A stretch of DNA of 64,000 nt, taken from assembly GCF_004363295.1 (NCBI RefSeq), contig NZ_SNYQ01000001.1, positions 62,001 to 126,000 of the forward strand. Reading direction: 5' to 3'. The stretch comes from Mesocricetibacter intestinalis. Lineage in GTDB: Bacteria; Pseudomonadota; Gammaproteobacteria; Enterobacterales; Pasteurellaceae. The notes below the pieces were generated by a model, which saw only the letters and a list, made by a program, of their open reading frames with translations, had not been told where the DNA came from and made no database searches. This document shows, piece after piece, positions 50,880 through 60,988 of this stretch (its first letter is position 1; each line of letters begins with the position of its first letter). The translations under genes and the position numbers were made by a program.

Positions 50880-51185
50880 GCTTGTTGAATCCGAATGTGC
50901 CTGATGCGTTAAAAGCACAAAAATTGGACAGATATTTTGTTATTGATGTGTTTTGATGTTGTTGATGGTACTTGTGGTGGTACCGATAAAAAAGTGGTTC
51001 AGACGGTTTTTATTGCCACGCATGAATGCTATGCCAATTGCAAAGTGAAAGATTGGATATCTGTCGTTGAAAATGTGCAGATTAACGCACTGCTGATGAA
51101 GCCTGAAGTGTAAGCCAAATTGTGTGCGGACGAAGCTACAAAAGCAGGTGTAAGTCCACAAACGGCTTGGCTATCCTATGGCTGA
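50880..51185 (+). pseudogene. frameshifted remnant of an unidentified gene
   Basis: Coding-like sequence runs LNPNVPDALKAQKLDRYFVI then DVF in one frame, and from 50946 continues as FDVVDGTCGGTDKKVVQTVF and IATHECYANCKVKDWISVVE in another. A TAA (51111-51113) splits it from AKLCADEATKAGVSPQTAWL, and TGA 51183 ends it. The reading is too protein-like to be random, but I cannot name the family; a phage or conjugative-element origin is possible. Confidence 0.45.
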
Positions 51186-51660
51186 CATTGATTAATTATG
51201 GATTACTGAAAGACTGCCTGAATATCGAACAGCATAACTTTAAATATTATTGAAAAAGAGCGGTGAGATTTTGAGAAGATTTTGCAAAAATGTTCTCAAA
51301 TTCTACAGTTTCCTATTTTGGTTATTTCTATAAAAAGCATTCAATATATTTAGTTTTTATGTTTGCAACCAAAAACAAATGATGAAATTACCTTCATATT
51401 ATAAATATAACCCTAAATAAATTAAGATGTTCAACCGCCCAAATTATCTCGAACAAAAACTTTCATCAATATGCCTTTATATCACAGGTTAAAACTCACA
51501 TTTATTTTCTTCTGGATTGGTAACCTACTTCTATTTTTTATATTTTACTTCATGTGTCGAATAAGAGATTTTAATTGTTCTTTAGTTTATACATACCCAT
51601 TTAATTTACAAATTAAACATATATAAATACTAAAATGATAAATTTCCACTCTAAAAATGA
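51186..51660. other. AT-rich spacer, no gene seen
   Basis: Nearly 500 very AT-rich bases with no frame of coding quality, no integrase remnant and no RNA gene that I could recognise. It marks the right edge of the low-GC accessory stretch. Confidence 0.55.
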
Positions 51661-51663
51661 ATA

Positions 51664-51696
51664 TAAAAAAAAGAACCCTTTGTTTTAAAGGGTTCT
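51664..51696 (-). terminator. intrinsic terminator of ssb
   Basis: AGAACCCTTT/AAAGGGTTCT (51672-51681 with 51687-51696); on the minus strand a run of eight T's follows. Confidence 0.85.
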
Positions 51697-51727
51697 CTAG
51701 CGTATAAAGGTTTAAATTATATGTAAC

Positions 51728-52210
51728 TTAGAACGGAATATCATCATCAAAATCGTCCATCGCCGGTTCCGCTTTCGGCGCCGGTTTTTCCGCCGGGGCA
51801 GGGCGGGACGGTGCGCTTGATTGGGTGTATTGCTGCTGCGGAGCGCCCTGAGGTGCATAGCCGCCCTGTGTGCTATTGCGGCCGCCTAACATTTGCAGAA
51901 CATCGCCCTGAATTTCCGTGGTGTAGCGATCCTGACCGTTTTGATCCTGCCATTTGCGAGTTCTTAAACGGCCTTCCACATAAACCTGGGAGCCTTTACG
52001 CAAATATTCACCGGCCACTTCCGCCTGACGACGATAGAATACGATGCGATGCCATTCGGTGATTTCGCGGCGTTCGCCGGTGTTTTTATCGGTCCAGCTT
52101 TCACTGGTGGCAACGCTGATATTGGCTACAGCTTCGCCGTTCGGCATAGTACGGATTTCAGGGTCGTTACCTAAGTTGCCGACGATAATCACTTTATTAA
52201 TTCCTGCCAT
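51728..52210 (-). CDS. ssb: single-stranded DNA-binding protein
   Basis: SSB coats single-stranded DNA during replication, repair and natural transformation. The 160-residue protein starts [20 protein letters not shown] at 52210; the frame is open to 52300, but that 30-residue extension is unrelated. The OB-fold ends near residue 110, a Gln/Pro-rich linker follows, and the acidic tail [10 protein letters not shown] binds partner proteins. ssb and uvrA are divergent, as in most gamma-proteobacteria, and share a LexA-like site. Confidence 0.96.
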   Translation of the reverse strand: MAGINKVIIVGNLGNDPEIRTMPNGEAVANISVATSESWTDKNTGERREITEWHRIVFYRRQAEVAGEYLRKGSQVYVEGRLRTRKWQDQNGQDRYTTEIQGDVLQMLGGRNSTQGGYAPQGAPQQQYTQSSAPSRPAPAEKPAPKAEPAMDDFDDDIPF

Positions 52211-52286
52211 AATTTCCTCTGATTCTATTTGTCGAAAAATTTGCCTTATTTTGCCTGAAATAGCATAAAAGATCCATTCGTTTTCA

Positions 52287-52302
52287 CTGGATATTTGCAC
52301 AG
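52287..52302. promoter_or_regulatory. LexA-like SOS box between ssb and uvrA
   Basis: CTGGATATTTGCACAG has the CTG-N10-CAG frame of the gamma-proteobacterial SOS box with a partly AT-rich core. It is 59 bases before uvrA, and SOS control of uvrA is established in the group. Confidence 0.6.
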
Positions 52303-52360
52303 ATTAAAGAATGTGCGATAATGTTTCCAGTTTTGAATTAACCTCTATGCTGTAATCATT

Positions 52361-55192
52361 ATGGATCAAATCGATATCCGCGGAGCGCGGACGCATAATC
52401 TGAAAAATATCAATCTTATCATTCCGCGCGATAAATTAATTGTAATTACAGGGCTGTCCGGTTCGGGCAAGTCCTCATTAGCTTTCGATACGCTGTATGC
52501 GGAGGGGCAGCGTCGTTATGTGGAATCGCTGTCCGCTTATGCGCGCCAGTTTTTATCCCTGATGGAAAAGCCCGATGTGGATCATATCGAAGGTCTGTCG
52601 CCGGCAATTTCCATTGAGCAGAAATCCACTTCCCATAACCCGCGCTCAACGGTCGGTACCATTACTGAAATTTATGATTATTTGCGTTTGCTGTTTGCCC
52701 GTGTGGGCGAACCGCGTTGTCCGACCCATAATGTGGCACTGGCGGCGCAGACCGTTAGTCAGATGGTGGATCAGGTGCTGGCTTTGCCGGAAAGCAGTCG
52801 TATGATGCTGTTGGCTCCGGTGGTTAAGGCGCGGAAAGGCGAACATGTGAAAATTCTGGAGCATATTGCCGCACAGGGTTATATCCGCGCCCGGATTGAC
52901 GGTGAGGTATGCGATTTATCCGATCCGCCCAAACTGGAATTACAGAAAAAACATACGATTGAAGTGGTGGTGGATCGCTTTAAGGTGCGTCCGGACTTAG
53001 CTACCCGTTTGGCGGAATCCTTCGAAACGGCGTTGGAACTTTCCGGCGGGATCGTGGTGGTGGCGGATATGGATAATCCGAAAGCGGAGGAATTGGTATT
53101 TTCCGCTAATTTCGCCTGTCCGCACTGCGGCTATTCCGTTACCGAGTTGGAACCGCGTCTATTCTCTTTTAATAACCCGGCCGGTGCCTGCCCGAGCTGC
53201 GACGGACTTGGTGTTCAGCAGTATTTTGATGAGCAGCGGGTGGTGCAGAACCCGGCTATTTCCCTTGCCGGCGGTGCAATTAAAGGTTGGGATCGGCGTA
53301 ATTTCTATTATTATCAGATGCTGACTTCTTTGGCTAAACATTATGATTTTGATGTGGAAGCTCCTTTTGAAAGCCTGCCGACTAAAATTCGCCACATTCT
53401 GTTGCAGGGTTCGGGTAAGGAAGAAATTGAATTCCAGTATATGAACGATCGCGGCGATGTTGTGGTGCGGCATCATCCTTTCGAAGGTATTCTGAACAAT
53501 ATGGCGCGCCGCTATAAGGAAACCGAATCCATGTCGGTGCGTGAGGAATTGGCGAAAAATATCAGTAATCGCCCCTGTGCCGATTGCGGCGGTTCGCGCC
53601 TGCGCCGGGAAGCGCGTCATGTATATATCGGCCAGACCAATTTGCCTGCGCTTTCCGAGATGAGTATCGGGGAAGCGGCACAATATTTCTCCCAACTTGC
53701 ATTAAGCGGGCAGAAAGCTCAGATTGCGGAAAAAATTCTGAAAGAAATTACAGAGCGCCTGCAGTTTTTAGTTAATGTGGGGCTGAATTATCTGTCCTTG
53801 TCCCGTTCCGCCGAGACTCTCTCCGGTGGGGAGGCGCAGCGTATTCGTCTTGCCAGCCAGATCGGTGCCGGACTGGTGGGCGTGATGTATGTGTTGGACG
53901 AACCTTCTATCGGTTTGCACCAGCGCGATAACGAGCGCTTGCTGAATACATTACTGCATTTAAGAAATCTGGGTAACACCGTTATTGTGGTGGAACATGA
54001 TGAAGATGCCATCCGGCTGGCGGATCATATTATCGATATCGGCCCCGGTGCGGGTGTACATGGCGGTAATGTGATCGCCGAGGGTACGGCGGCGCAGATT
54101 ATGGCCAATCCGGCTTCCATTACCGGGCGCTTTTTATCCGGTGCCGAACGGATTGAAATTCCGGCGCAGCGTATCGCAGCGGATAAGCAGCGAATCTTAA
54201 AGCTGAACGGCGCTTGCGGGAATAATCTGAAGAATGTGAACTTGGAAATTCCGGTCGGCCTGTTTACCTGTATTACCGGGGTATCAGGTTCGGGGAAATC
54301 CACCTTAATTAACGACACTCTGTTTCCGATTGCGCAGAACGTGCTGAATAAGGCGGAAAATATTGATTATGCGCCTTATAAAAGTATCGAGGGGCTGGAG
54401 TTTTTCGATAAGGTTATCAATATCGATCAAAGCCCGATTGGGCGTACCCCGCGTTCCAATCCTGCCACCTATACCGGTGTCTTTACTCCGATTCGCGAAT
54501 TGTTTGCCGGCGTGCCGGAATCCCGCGCAAGGGGATATAATCCGGGGCGCTTTAGTTTTAATGTGCGCGGCGGTCGCTGTGAAGCCTGTCAGGGCGACGG
54601 CGTGATCAAGGTAGAAATGCACTTCCTGCCGGATGTGTATGTGCCTTGCGATCAATGTAAAGGCAAGCGCTATAACCGCGAAACCCTGGAAATTCGTTAT
54701 AAGGGTAAAACCATTCATCAGGTATTAGATATGACCGTGGAAGATGCGCGTGAGTTTTTTGATGCAGTACCGATGATTGCGCGTAAATTGCAGACATTGA
54801 TTGATGTAGGTTTGTCTTATATTCGGCTGGGACAATCTTCCACTACATTGTCCGGCGGTGAGGCGCAGCGGGTTAAGTTGGCGACGGAACTGTCCAAACG
54901 GGATACGGGGAAAACCCTGTATATTCTGGATGAGCCTACGACCGGGCTGCATTTTGCCGATATCAAACAATTGCTCGAAGTGCTGCATCGGTTACGCAAT
55001 CAAGGCAATACCATCGTAGTGATCGAGCATAATCTGGATGTGATTAAAACCGCGGATTGGATTGTGGATCTCGGCCCGGAAGGCGGTAGCGGCGGCGGAC
55101 AAATTATCGCCGCCGGAACTCCTGAGCAAATCATCGAAAGTAAGGTTTCCCATACGGCAAGATTCTTAAAACCTATTCTGACGGCTAAGTAA
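52361..55192 (+). CDS. uvrA: excinuclease ABC subunit A
   Basis: UvrA recognises bulky DNA lesions and loads UvrB for nucleotide excision repair. The 943-residue protein has two ABC ATPase halves with Walker A sequences GLSGSGKSS (about residue 31) and GVSGSGKST (about residue 640), and two signature regions [12 protein letters not shown] and [12 protein letters not shown]. Zinc-finger cysteines appear in CPHCGYS/CPSCDG and [14 protein letters not shown]. Length is standard (940 in E. coli). Confidence 0.97.
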   Translation: MDQIDIRGARTHNLKNINLIIPRDKLIVITGLSGSGKSSLAFDTLYAEGQRRYVESLSAYARQFLSLMEKPDVDHIEGLSPAISIEQKSTSHNPRSTVGTITEIYDYLRLLFARVGEPRCPTHNVALAAQTVSQMVDQVLALPESSRMMLLAPVVKARKGEHVKILEHIAAQGYIRARIDGEVCDLSDPPKLELQKKHTIEVVVDRFKVRPDLATRLAESFETALELSGGIVVVADMDNPKAEELVFSANFACPHCGYSVTELEPRLFSFNNPAGACPSCDGLGVQQYFDEQRVVQNPAISLAGGAIKGWDRRNFYYYQMLTSLAKHYDFDVEAPFESLPTKIRHILLQGSGKEEIEFQYMNDRGDVVVRHHPFEGILNNMARRYKETESMSVREELAKNISNRPCADCGGSRLRREARHVYIGQTNLPALSEMSIGEAAQYFSQLALSGQKAQIAEKILKEITERLQFLVNVGLNYLSLSRSAETLSGGEAQRIRLASQIGAGLVGVMYVLDEPSIGLHQRDNERLLNTLLHLRNLGNTVIVVEHDEDAIRLADHIIDIGPGAGVHGGNVIAEGTAAQIMANPASITGRFLSGAERIEIPAQRIAADKQRILKLNGACGNNLKNVNLEIPVGLFTCITGVSGSGKSTLINDTLFPIAQNVLNKAENIDYAPYKSIEGLEFFDKVINIDQSPIGRTPRSNPATYTGVFTPIRELFAGVPESRARGYNPGRFSFNVRGGRCEACQGDGVIKVEMHFLPDVYVPCDQCKGKRYNRETLEIRYKGKTIHQVLDMTVEDAREFFDAVPMIARKLQTLIDVGLSYIRLGQSSTTLSGGEAQRVKLATELSKRDTGKTLYILDEPTTGLHFADIKQLLEVLHRLRNQGNTIVVIEHNLDVIKTADWIVDLGPEGGSGGGQIIAAGTPEQIIESKVSHTARFLKPILTAK

Positions 55193-55207
55193 ACTGCTAT
55201 AAGTGAA

Positions 55208-55216
55208 AAGTGCGGT
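55208..55216 (+). repeat. DNA uptake signal sequence
   Basis: AAGTGCGGT followed by CTTTTTT, 15 bases after uvrA; the first uptake word after the accessory stretch. Confidence 0.85.
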
Positions 55217-55265
55217 CTTTTTTAAAGAAGTTTTTTCAGCAGGATTAATGGCATCGCAGACAGAG

Positions 55266-55293
55266 AAAAGCGCAGCAATTTTGCTGCGCTTTA
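55266..55293. terminator. bidirectional terminator between uvrA and adk
   Basis: AAAGCGCAGCA (55267-55277) pairs with TGCTGCGCTTT (55282-55292) over a 4-base loop. Flanking A's and T's let it serve both convergent genes. Confidence 0.7.
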
Positions 55294-55312
55294 TTATGTT
55301 AAGGATTGGGGA

Positions 55313-56197
<885 letters not shown>

Positions 56198-56227
56198 AAA
56201 AAAACCGAATACCCTAGGGTATTCGGT
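56198..56227 (-). terminator. intrinsic terminator of the dicarboxylate transporter gene
   Basis: ACCGAATACCC (56204-56214) pairs with GGGTATTCGGT (56217-56227). The nominal two-base loop will open to four or more. Seven T's follow on the minus strand. Confidence 0.8.
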
Positions 56228-56259
56228 CGGTAATTGTGGATTAAAATATTGCTTTAGCG

Positions 56260-57561
56260 TTATAGAACAGCACCAGCAATAACAAAACCAAAGATAACGG
56301 ATAAGCCGATAGCTATTACACCCGGAATTAAGAACGGGTGGTTAAAGACTAATTTACCGATACGGGTGGAACCGGTATCGTCCATTTCCACTGCGGCTAA
56401 TAGAGTCGGATAGGTCGGCAATACGAATAAGGCGGAAACCGCTGCAAATGAAGCTATTGCCGCTTCAGGCGAAATACCCAGGGCTAATGCGGCAGGATAT
56501 AGGGCTTTGGCGGTTGCAGCCTGAGAATAAAGCAATGTACCGGCAATAAATAATGCTACGGCCAGTAACCAAGGATAGGTATTCAACAGGTTGGACGCGG
56601 CTTCTTTAATTTCGTCGATATGACCGCCTACGAAAGTATTACCTAACCAGGCAACACCCATTACGCAGATGGCGGCGGACATACCTGATTTAAAGGTAGA
56701 GGCGCTGGTAATTGCGGCAGTGTCCACTTTACAGAGTACTACAATAGCTGCAGCGGCAGTCAGCATAAAGGCGATAATGGCCTGGTCGCGGCTGAGGATC
56801 GGATTTTCGATTAAGCCGACGGTTTTGCTGATCATGGTGGCGTAAAGCATTACTACCAAGATAACCAGGATAAAGATTGCAACGGATAATTTGGCATAAG
56901 GTTTGATTTCCACTTGCATTTCGCCGCGCATTTTTACCAGACCTTTGGCTAAGCGATCCTGATAAATAGGATCATCTTTTAACTCTTTGCCTAAGAAGTT
57001 ACAGAAAAATGCGGTGATCATACAGGCAACGAATGTTGTCGGAATCCAGATCCCCAATAAGGCTAAATAACTGATGCCGAATTTTTGTTCCAGTGAACCG
57101 GATAAAAATACTACGGCAGCGGAAATCGGTGATGCGGTAATCGCAATCTGGGAAGCGACGGTAGCGATAGATAACGGACGGGAAGGACGAATACCCTGTT
57201 CTTTCGCTACTTCGGCAATTACCGGCAGAGTTGAGAACGCAGTATGACCTGTACCGGCCAGTACAGTCATCCAATAGGTTACGGCTGGCGCCAGATAGGT
57301 AATATGTTTTGGATGTTTGCGTAGCAGTTTTTCTGCCCATTTGACTAAAAAGTCCATACCGCCGGCAACCTGCATTGCTGCAATGGCCATAATAACCGCC
57401 ATGATGATTGAAATAACATCAAACGGAATATCGCCCGGAGACAGCCCGAGCAAGGCTAATGCGATCACACCGAACCCGCCGGCGAATCCGATCCCGATAC
57501 CACCCAATCTAGTACCCATGAAAATAAATACTAAGACCACAAATAAGTGTAACCAAACCAT
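56260..57561 (-). CDS. dcuA: anaerobic C4-dicarboxylate transporter, DcuA-type
   Basis: This membrane antiporter exchanges fumarate, malate or aspartate for succinate during fumarate respiration. The 433-residue protein has ten or more hydrophobic segments. It matches DcuA over DcuB by length (433 against 446) and by GIGIGFAGGFGVIALALLG, PFDVISIIMAVIMA and the late PTYPTLLAAVEMDDTGSTRI. Haemophilus orthologues are sometimes named dcuB. An FNR-like site lies upstream. It is flanked by adk and ampG. Confidence 0.87.
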   Translation of the reverse strand: MVWLHLFVVLVFIFMGTRLGGIGIGFAGGFGVIALALLGLSPGDIPFDVISIIMAVIMAIAAMQVAGGMDFLVKWAEKLLRKHPKHITYLAPAVTYWMTVLAGTGHTAFSTLPVIAEVAKEQGIRPSRPLSIATVASQIAITASPISAAVVFLSGSLEQKFGISYLALLGIWIPTTFVACMITAFFCNFLGKELKDDPIYQDRLAKGLVKMRGEMQVEIKPYAKLSVAIFILVILVVMLYATMISKTVGLIENPILSRDQAIIAFMLTAAAAIVVLCKVDTAAITSASTFKSGMSAAICVMGVAWLGNTFVGGHIDEIKEAASNLLNTYPWLLAVALFIAGTLLYSQAATAKALYPAALALGISPEAAIASFAAVSALFVLPTYPTLLAAVEMDDTGSTRIGKLVFNHPFLIPGVIAIGLSVIFGFVIAGAVL

Positions 57562-57979
57562 AATAGTTCACCTTTAATTTTATTAATTGATTTATTTTGA
57601 CGAACTCTGACTAAACTCTCTCAGAGTTGCATGCCATTCTAAACTTCGCCACTATAACCGTAAAGGGTTAAAGTCAGAAGTTATCCTCCTTTTCTTGATT
57701 TAACTCAAGCAATAGGGTTATTCTTCTTTTCAGCGCTGAAAAAACACCTTTTCCAACCTTGCTATCGGTAATTTTCTGCTATTTATGCACACCGATAAAT
57801 CGGAGCGCGCAGATATATCGCTCCCCTATGGAATAAGGGAGAAATCCTTATAATTGCCCTAAAAGAGCGGTCTTTTTCGGCTGATTTTTTTGCCGGACAA
57901 CTGGCGGGAGAATAATTCGGCGAAAATGCAGGGGCAGTGGTGCCCCTATATGCTTGATTTTGGCTAGTAGGCGAAAGTA
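57562..57979. other. promoter region of the dicarboxylate transporter gene
   Basis: About 420 bases with no credible gene. The transporter promoter should lie within 57600-57720, where an FNR-like site is seen. The ampG end and its terminator occupy the right side; a degenerate uptake-like word (AAGAGCGGT) occurs at 57863. Confidence 0.5.
57695..57708. promoter_or_regulatory. FNR-like site
   Basis: TTGATTTAACTCAA matches TTGATnnnnATCAA at nine of ten fixed positions. It is 134 bases upstream of the dicarboxylate transporter start. Anaerobic activation is the known control of dcu genes, but the distance to a -10 could not be fixed. Confidence 0.45.
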
Positions 57980-59248
57980 TTATTTTTCCCCGTTCCAGGG
58001 TGCGATCCAAAACAGGCAGAGCATACCGGGTATGGCCAGGAAAAAACACAACCAGAAATAATCATAATAGCCGAAATAATTGATTAGATTGCCGGCCTGA
58101 GTATTCAGGGTTGCACGGGGCAGGGCGGATAGACTGGTAAACAGGGCGAGCTGCGTGGCGGTGTATTGCGGATTGGTTTCTCTGGCCATAAATGCGACAA
58201 AGGCGGAGGTGCCTAATCCGACTCCGATATATTCTGCGGCGATAACCAAGGTCAGCGCAATGATTTCATAGCTTTCAATCCGTTCGAAAGGGCCTTGCGC
58301 CGCCAGCCAGGCAAAGCCCAGAATGGTGATGATTTGCACTGCGCCGAATAACCATAAGGCTCGGTTAATGCCGATGCGTAGCATAATGATGCCGCCGAGG
58401 ATACCGGCGATAATCATCGGCCACAGAGAAGCGTTTTTGGCCACCAGACCGATTTGGGTCTTGCTGTATCCCATATCCAGATAAAACGGCGAAATCAGTG
58501 CCGTAGCCATACTGTCGCCCAATTTATACAGAAAGATAAAAGCAAGTATAGCCAGGGCGGATAAAACGCCTTTGCGTCCGAAAAATTCTTTAAAGGGTTC
58601 AATCAGATTGTCGCTCAAGGTGCGTTGGCTTTTCAGGGCGATTTGAGGTTCCCGGCTTAAAAACAGCGTCATTAAAATTCCGGGCAGCATAAACATGGCG
58701 GTCAGTATAAATACCGTTTGCCAAGGCAAATAATCCGCCAGAATCAGCGAGAGCGAACCCGGTACCAGTCCGGCCACGCGGTAGGCGTTAACATGAATGG
58801 AATTGCCCAGACCGAGTTCGTTGTCGGACAGGATTTCGCGTCGGTAGGCGTCCAGCACGATATCCTGATTGGCAGCAAAGAAAGAGGTCAGCACCGCTAA
58901 TGCCGCAATCAGGGTCAGGCCGAAATGGGTTTGGGGATCAATTATGCCGAATAAAGCCAGAGATAGAATTAAGCAGCCTTGAGAGATCAGCATCCAACCG
59001 CGGCGACGCCCAAGGAACGGAGGTACATAGCGGTCGAGTAACGGTGCCCAGATGAATTTCCAGGAAAAGGGCAGGGTAACGGCGGTAAAATAGCCTAGGG
59101 TTTCCAGATCCACTTTTTCCGATCTGAGCCACACCGGCAACAGACCGGTAATGATGTAAAAGGGCAAACCGGAACTGAAACCGGTAAATATGCAGATAAG
59201 CATATTACGGCTGAAGATTTGTGAGAATAAAGAAGGCTGGCTCGGCAT
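57980..59248 (-). CDS. ampG: muropeptide permease AmpG
   Basis: AmpG imports anhydro-muropeptides from the periplasm for cell wall recycling. The 422-residue major facilitator protein has about twelve membrane segments and the family features FSSGLPFYIITGLLPVWLRS, FIWAPLLDRYVPPFLGRRRG and FAANQDIVLDAYRREILSD. E. coli AmpG is 491 residues; shorter forms are usual in Pasteurellaceae. It lies 80 bp downstream of galE on the same strand. Confidence 0.9.
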   Translation of the reverse strand: MPSQPSLFSQIFSRNMLICIFTGFSSGLPFYIITGLLPVWLRSEKVDLETLGYFTAVTLPFSWKFIWAPLLDRYVPPFLGRRRGWMLISQGCLILSLALFGIIDPQTHFGLTLIAALAVLTSFFAANQDIVLDAYRREILSDNELGLGNSIHVNAYRVAGLVPGSLSLILADYLPWQTVFILTAMFMLPGILMTLFLSREPQIALKSQRTLSDNLIEPFKEFFGRKGVLSALAILAFIFLYKLGDSMATALISPFYLDMGYSKTQIGLVAKNASLWPMIIAGILGGIIMLRIGINRALWLFGAVQIITILGFAWLAAQGPFERIESYEIIALTLVIAAEYIGVGLGTSAFVAFMARETNPQYTATQLALFTSLSALPRATLNTQAGNLINYFGYYDYFWLCFFLAIPGMLCLFWIAPWNGEK

Positions 59249-59272
59249 AAATTTCCTGTATTACGTCCTGGT

Positions 59273-59304
59273 ACAATAAGCCGCCTTTAATCATAAAAGG
59301 CGGC
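59273..59304 (-). terminator. hairpin between galE and ampG
   Basis: GCCGCCTTT (59280-59288) pairs with AAAGGCGGC (59296-59304); TTATTG follows on the minus strand. It is a modest terminator, possibly allowing read-through into ampG. Confidence 0.5.
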
Positions 59305-59328
59305 GCGTCCGCTCAACTAAGACATAGC

Positions 59329-60345
59329 TCAGCTGCGATATCCCTGCGGATTTTTTTTCTGCCAGTTCCAGGTATCCTTCATCATGGTTTCCAGGTCGCG
59401 TTCCGCTTTCCAGCCCAGTTTCTCGGCGGCTTTGCGCGGATCGGAATAACAGGCGTCGATATCGCCGGCACGCGGCGGTGCAATTCGGTAAGGTACCTTG
59501 ATATTATTGGCTTTTTCGAAGGCTTTTACCATATCCAGCACCGAATAACCGATACCTGTACCCAGGTTATAGATATGCAGACCGGCATCGCCGCGATGGG
59601 CTTGCAAGGCCTTAATATGACCGAGGGCAAGATCCACCACATGAATATAATCCCGTACCCCGGTACCGTCATGGGTGGCGTAATTATCGCCGAAAACCGA
59701 GAGCTGCGGCAGTTTGCCTATAGCTACCTGGCTGATAAAAGGCATCAGATTATTCGGAATGCCGTTCGGATCTTCGCCGATCAAGCCGCTTTCATGGGCG
59801 CCGACGGGGTTGAAATAGCGCAGGATAATAGCGTTGAAGTCCGGATTAGCGCTTACCGTATCGGCAAGTATGCGTTCCACCATATATTTTGAGGTACCGT
59901 AGGGATTGGTGGTGCCGCCGACCGGGCTGTCTTCGGTAATAGGCACCTGTTGCGGATGGCCGTATACCGTCGCACTTGAGCTGAATACAATGGTGTTTAC
60001 CCCGGCTTTTTGCATTTCCTCCACTAAAACGATGGTGCCGCCCACATTATTTTCATAGTAGAACAAGGGTTTTTGTACACTTTCTCCCACCGCTTTCAAA
60101 CCGGCGAAATGGATTACCGCTTCAATTTGATGACGGGCGAAAATATCACGCAATATTGCGCGGTCCAGAATATCGCCGCGGTAAAATAGCGCTTCTTTGC
60201 CGGTGATTTGTTTAATCCGCTGGAGCGAAATTTCGGAGGAATTATATAAATTATCCAGCACTATGGTTTCTTGGCCGGCATTTAACAGCTCGACTACGGT
60301 ATGGCTGCCGATATAACCGGTACCGCCGGTAACTAAAATCGCCAT
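59329..60345 (-). CDS. galE: UDP-glucose 4-epimerase
   Basis: GalE interconverts UDP-glucose and UDP-galactose, supplying galactose for lipooligosaccharide. The 338-residue short-chain dehydrogenase protein has the NAD motif [12 protein letters not shown] at its N-terminus, catalytic FSSSATVYG (Ser) and [11 protein letters not shown] (YxxxK, about residue 149), and [12 protein letters not shown]. Length equals E. coli GalE (338). It stands apart from any gal operon, as in Haemophilus. Confidence 0.95.
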   Translation of the reverse strand: MAILVTGGTGYIGSHTVVELLNAGQETIVLDNLYNSSEISLQRIKQITGKEALFYRGDILDRAILRDIFARHQIEAVIHFAGLKAVGESVQKPLFYYENNVGGTIVLVEEMQKAGVNTIVFSSSATVYGHPQQVPITEDSPVGGTTNPYGTSKYMVERILADTVSANPDFNAIILRYFNPVGAHESGLIGEDPNGIPNNLMPFISQVAIGKLPQLSVFGDNYATHDGTGVRDYIHVVDLALGHIKALQAHRGDAGLHIYNLGTGIGYSVLDMVKAFEKANNIKVPYRIAPPRAGDIDACYSDPRKAAEKLGWKAERDLETMMKDTWNWQKKNPQGYRS

Positions 60346-60578
60346 GGGTTTATCCTTGTATTAAAATAAATTCCGGCATAGTATAAAACTTTTCCCGCTT
60401 CAGGAAAAGCGAGGGGGCGGCTTTGAATTTATGCCTTGCCGCGGTTTTTCGCCAGGTGCCGCTATCGCTTAAAAAAACGACGCTCAAACGCCGATAACCG
60501 AACTTTTCGGCGATTTCCCTTGTCTTAAGCGCATATCTCCCCGCATGCCTGCAACTTCAGGCGGGTTTCTTGTCCCAA

Positions 60579-60597
60579 TATGTAACACTATGTAACA
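60579..60597 (+). repeat. tandem TATGTAACA repeat before the glycine-zipper lipoprotein
   Basis: Two copies of TATGTAACA (60579-60587 and 60589-60597) with 10-bp periodicity end 13 bases before the ATG. One helical turn spacing suggests a regulator site, but no known operator fits. Confidence 0.5.
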
Positions 60598-60610
60598 TTG
60601 GAGTGTCTAT

Positions 60611-60814
60611 ATGAAAAACATTGCAAAAGTCCTTACGCTACTCTTTATTGCAGGTTCCGTTGCAGCCTGCGGAAATATGTCCAGAACCCAGAAGAATACG
60701 GCTATTGGCGCCGCCATCGGTGGCGTAGCCGGAAATGTGATCGGTAATTCTACCGGCGCAACGCTGGGCGGTGCGGCGCTGGGCGGCTTAATCGGCAGCC
60801 AAGTAAATAAATAA
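60611..60814 (+). CDS. glycine-zipper lipoprotein, OsmB-like
   Basis: The 67-residue protein has a lipoprotein signal with lipobox VAAC (Cys20) and then an almost pure glycine zipper (AIGAAIGGVAGNVIGNSTGA and TLGGAALGGLIGSQVNK). It resembles OsmB and SlyB-type small outer membrane lipoproteins, whose stress role is only partly known. TTGGAGTG precedes ATG 60611. It has its own terminator. Confidence 0.85.
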   Translation: MKNIAKVLTLLFIAGSVAACGNMSRTQKNTAIGAAIGGVAGNVIGNSTGATLGGAALGGLIGSQVNK

Positions 60815-60874
60815 TCCCGTCTTGTCTGTTTTTGGCAGCGCTATTAGCCCGGATTAAAAACTCGGATTAAAAAT

Positions 60875-60903
60875 AAGGAAGCCCCGGTCGGCTTCCTTTT
60901 ATT
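60875..60903 (+). terminator. intrinsic terminator of the glycine-zipper lipoprotein gene
   Basis: AAGGAAGCC (60875-60883) pairs with GGCTTCCTT (60890-60898), 6-base loop, followed by TTATTATTT. Confidence 0.8.
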
Positions 60904-60988
60904 ATTTGATTTGAGCGGCAAACGTTTACTATTGAGCATATTCAGGTAAAATACGCGCGATTTATTCTTTCAATACCAGAGGCCGTTT

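Noticed and set aside
50940-51161. 73-codon minus-strand frame
   Set aside because: The plus-strand reading of the same bases is far more protein-like, so this is its shadow.
46579-51185. Complete genomic island or prophage with integrase and att sites
   Set aside because: No integrase, transposase, tRNA or flanking direct repeat was found; only the NTPase gene and remnants are present.
53159-53695. 178-codon minus-strand frame
   Set aside because: It lies fully antisense to uvrA, whose coding frame is certain.
56260-57561. Naming the transporter dcuB
   Set aside because: Length and key segments are closer to DcuA, although Haemophilus annotations use dcuB.
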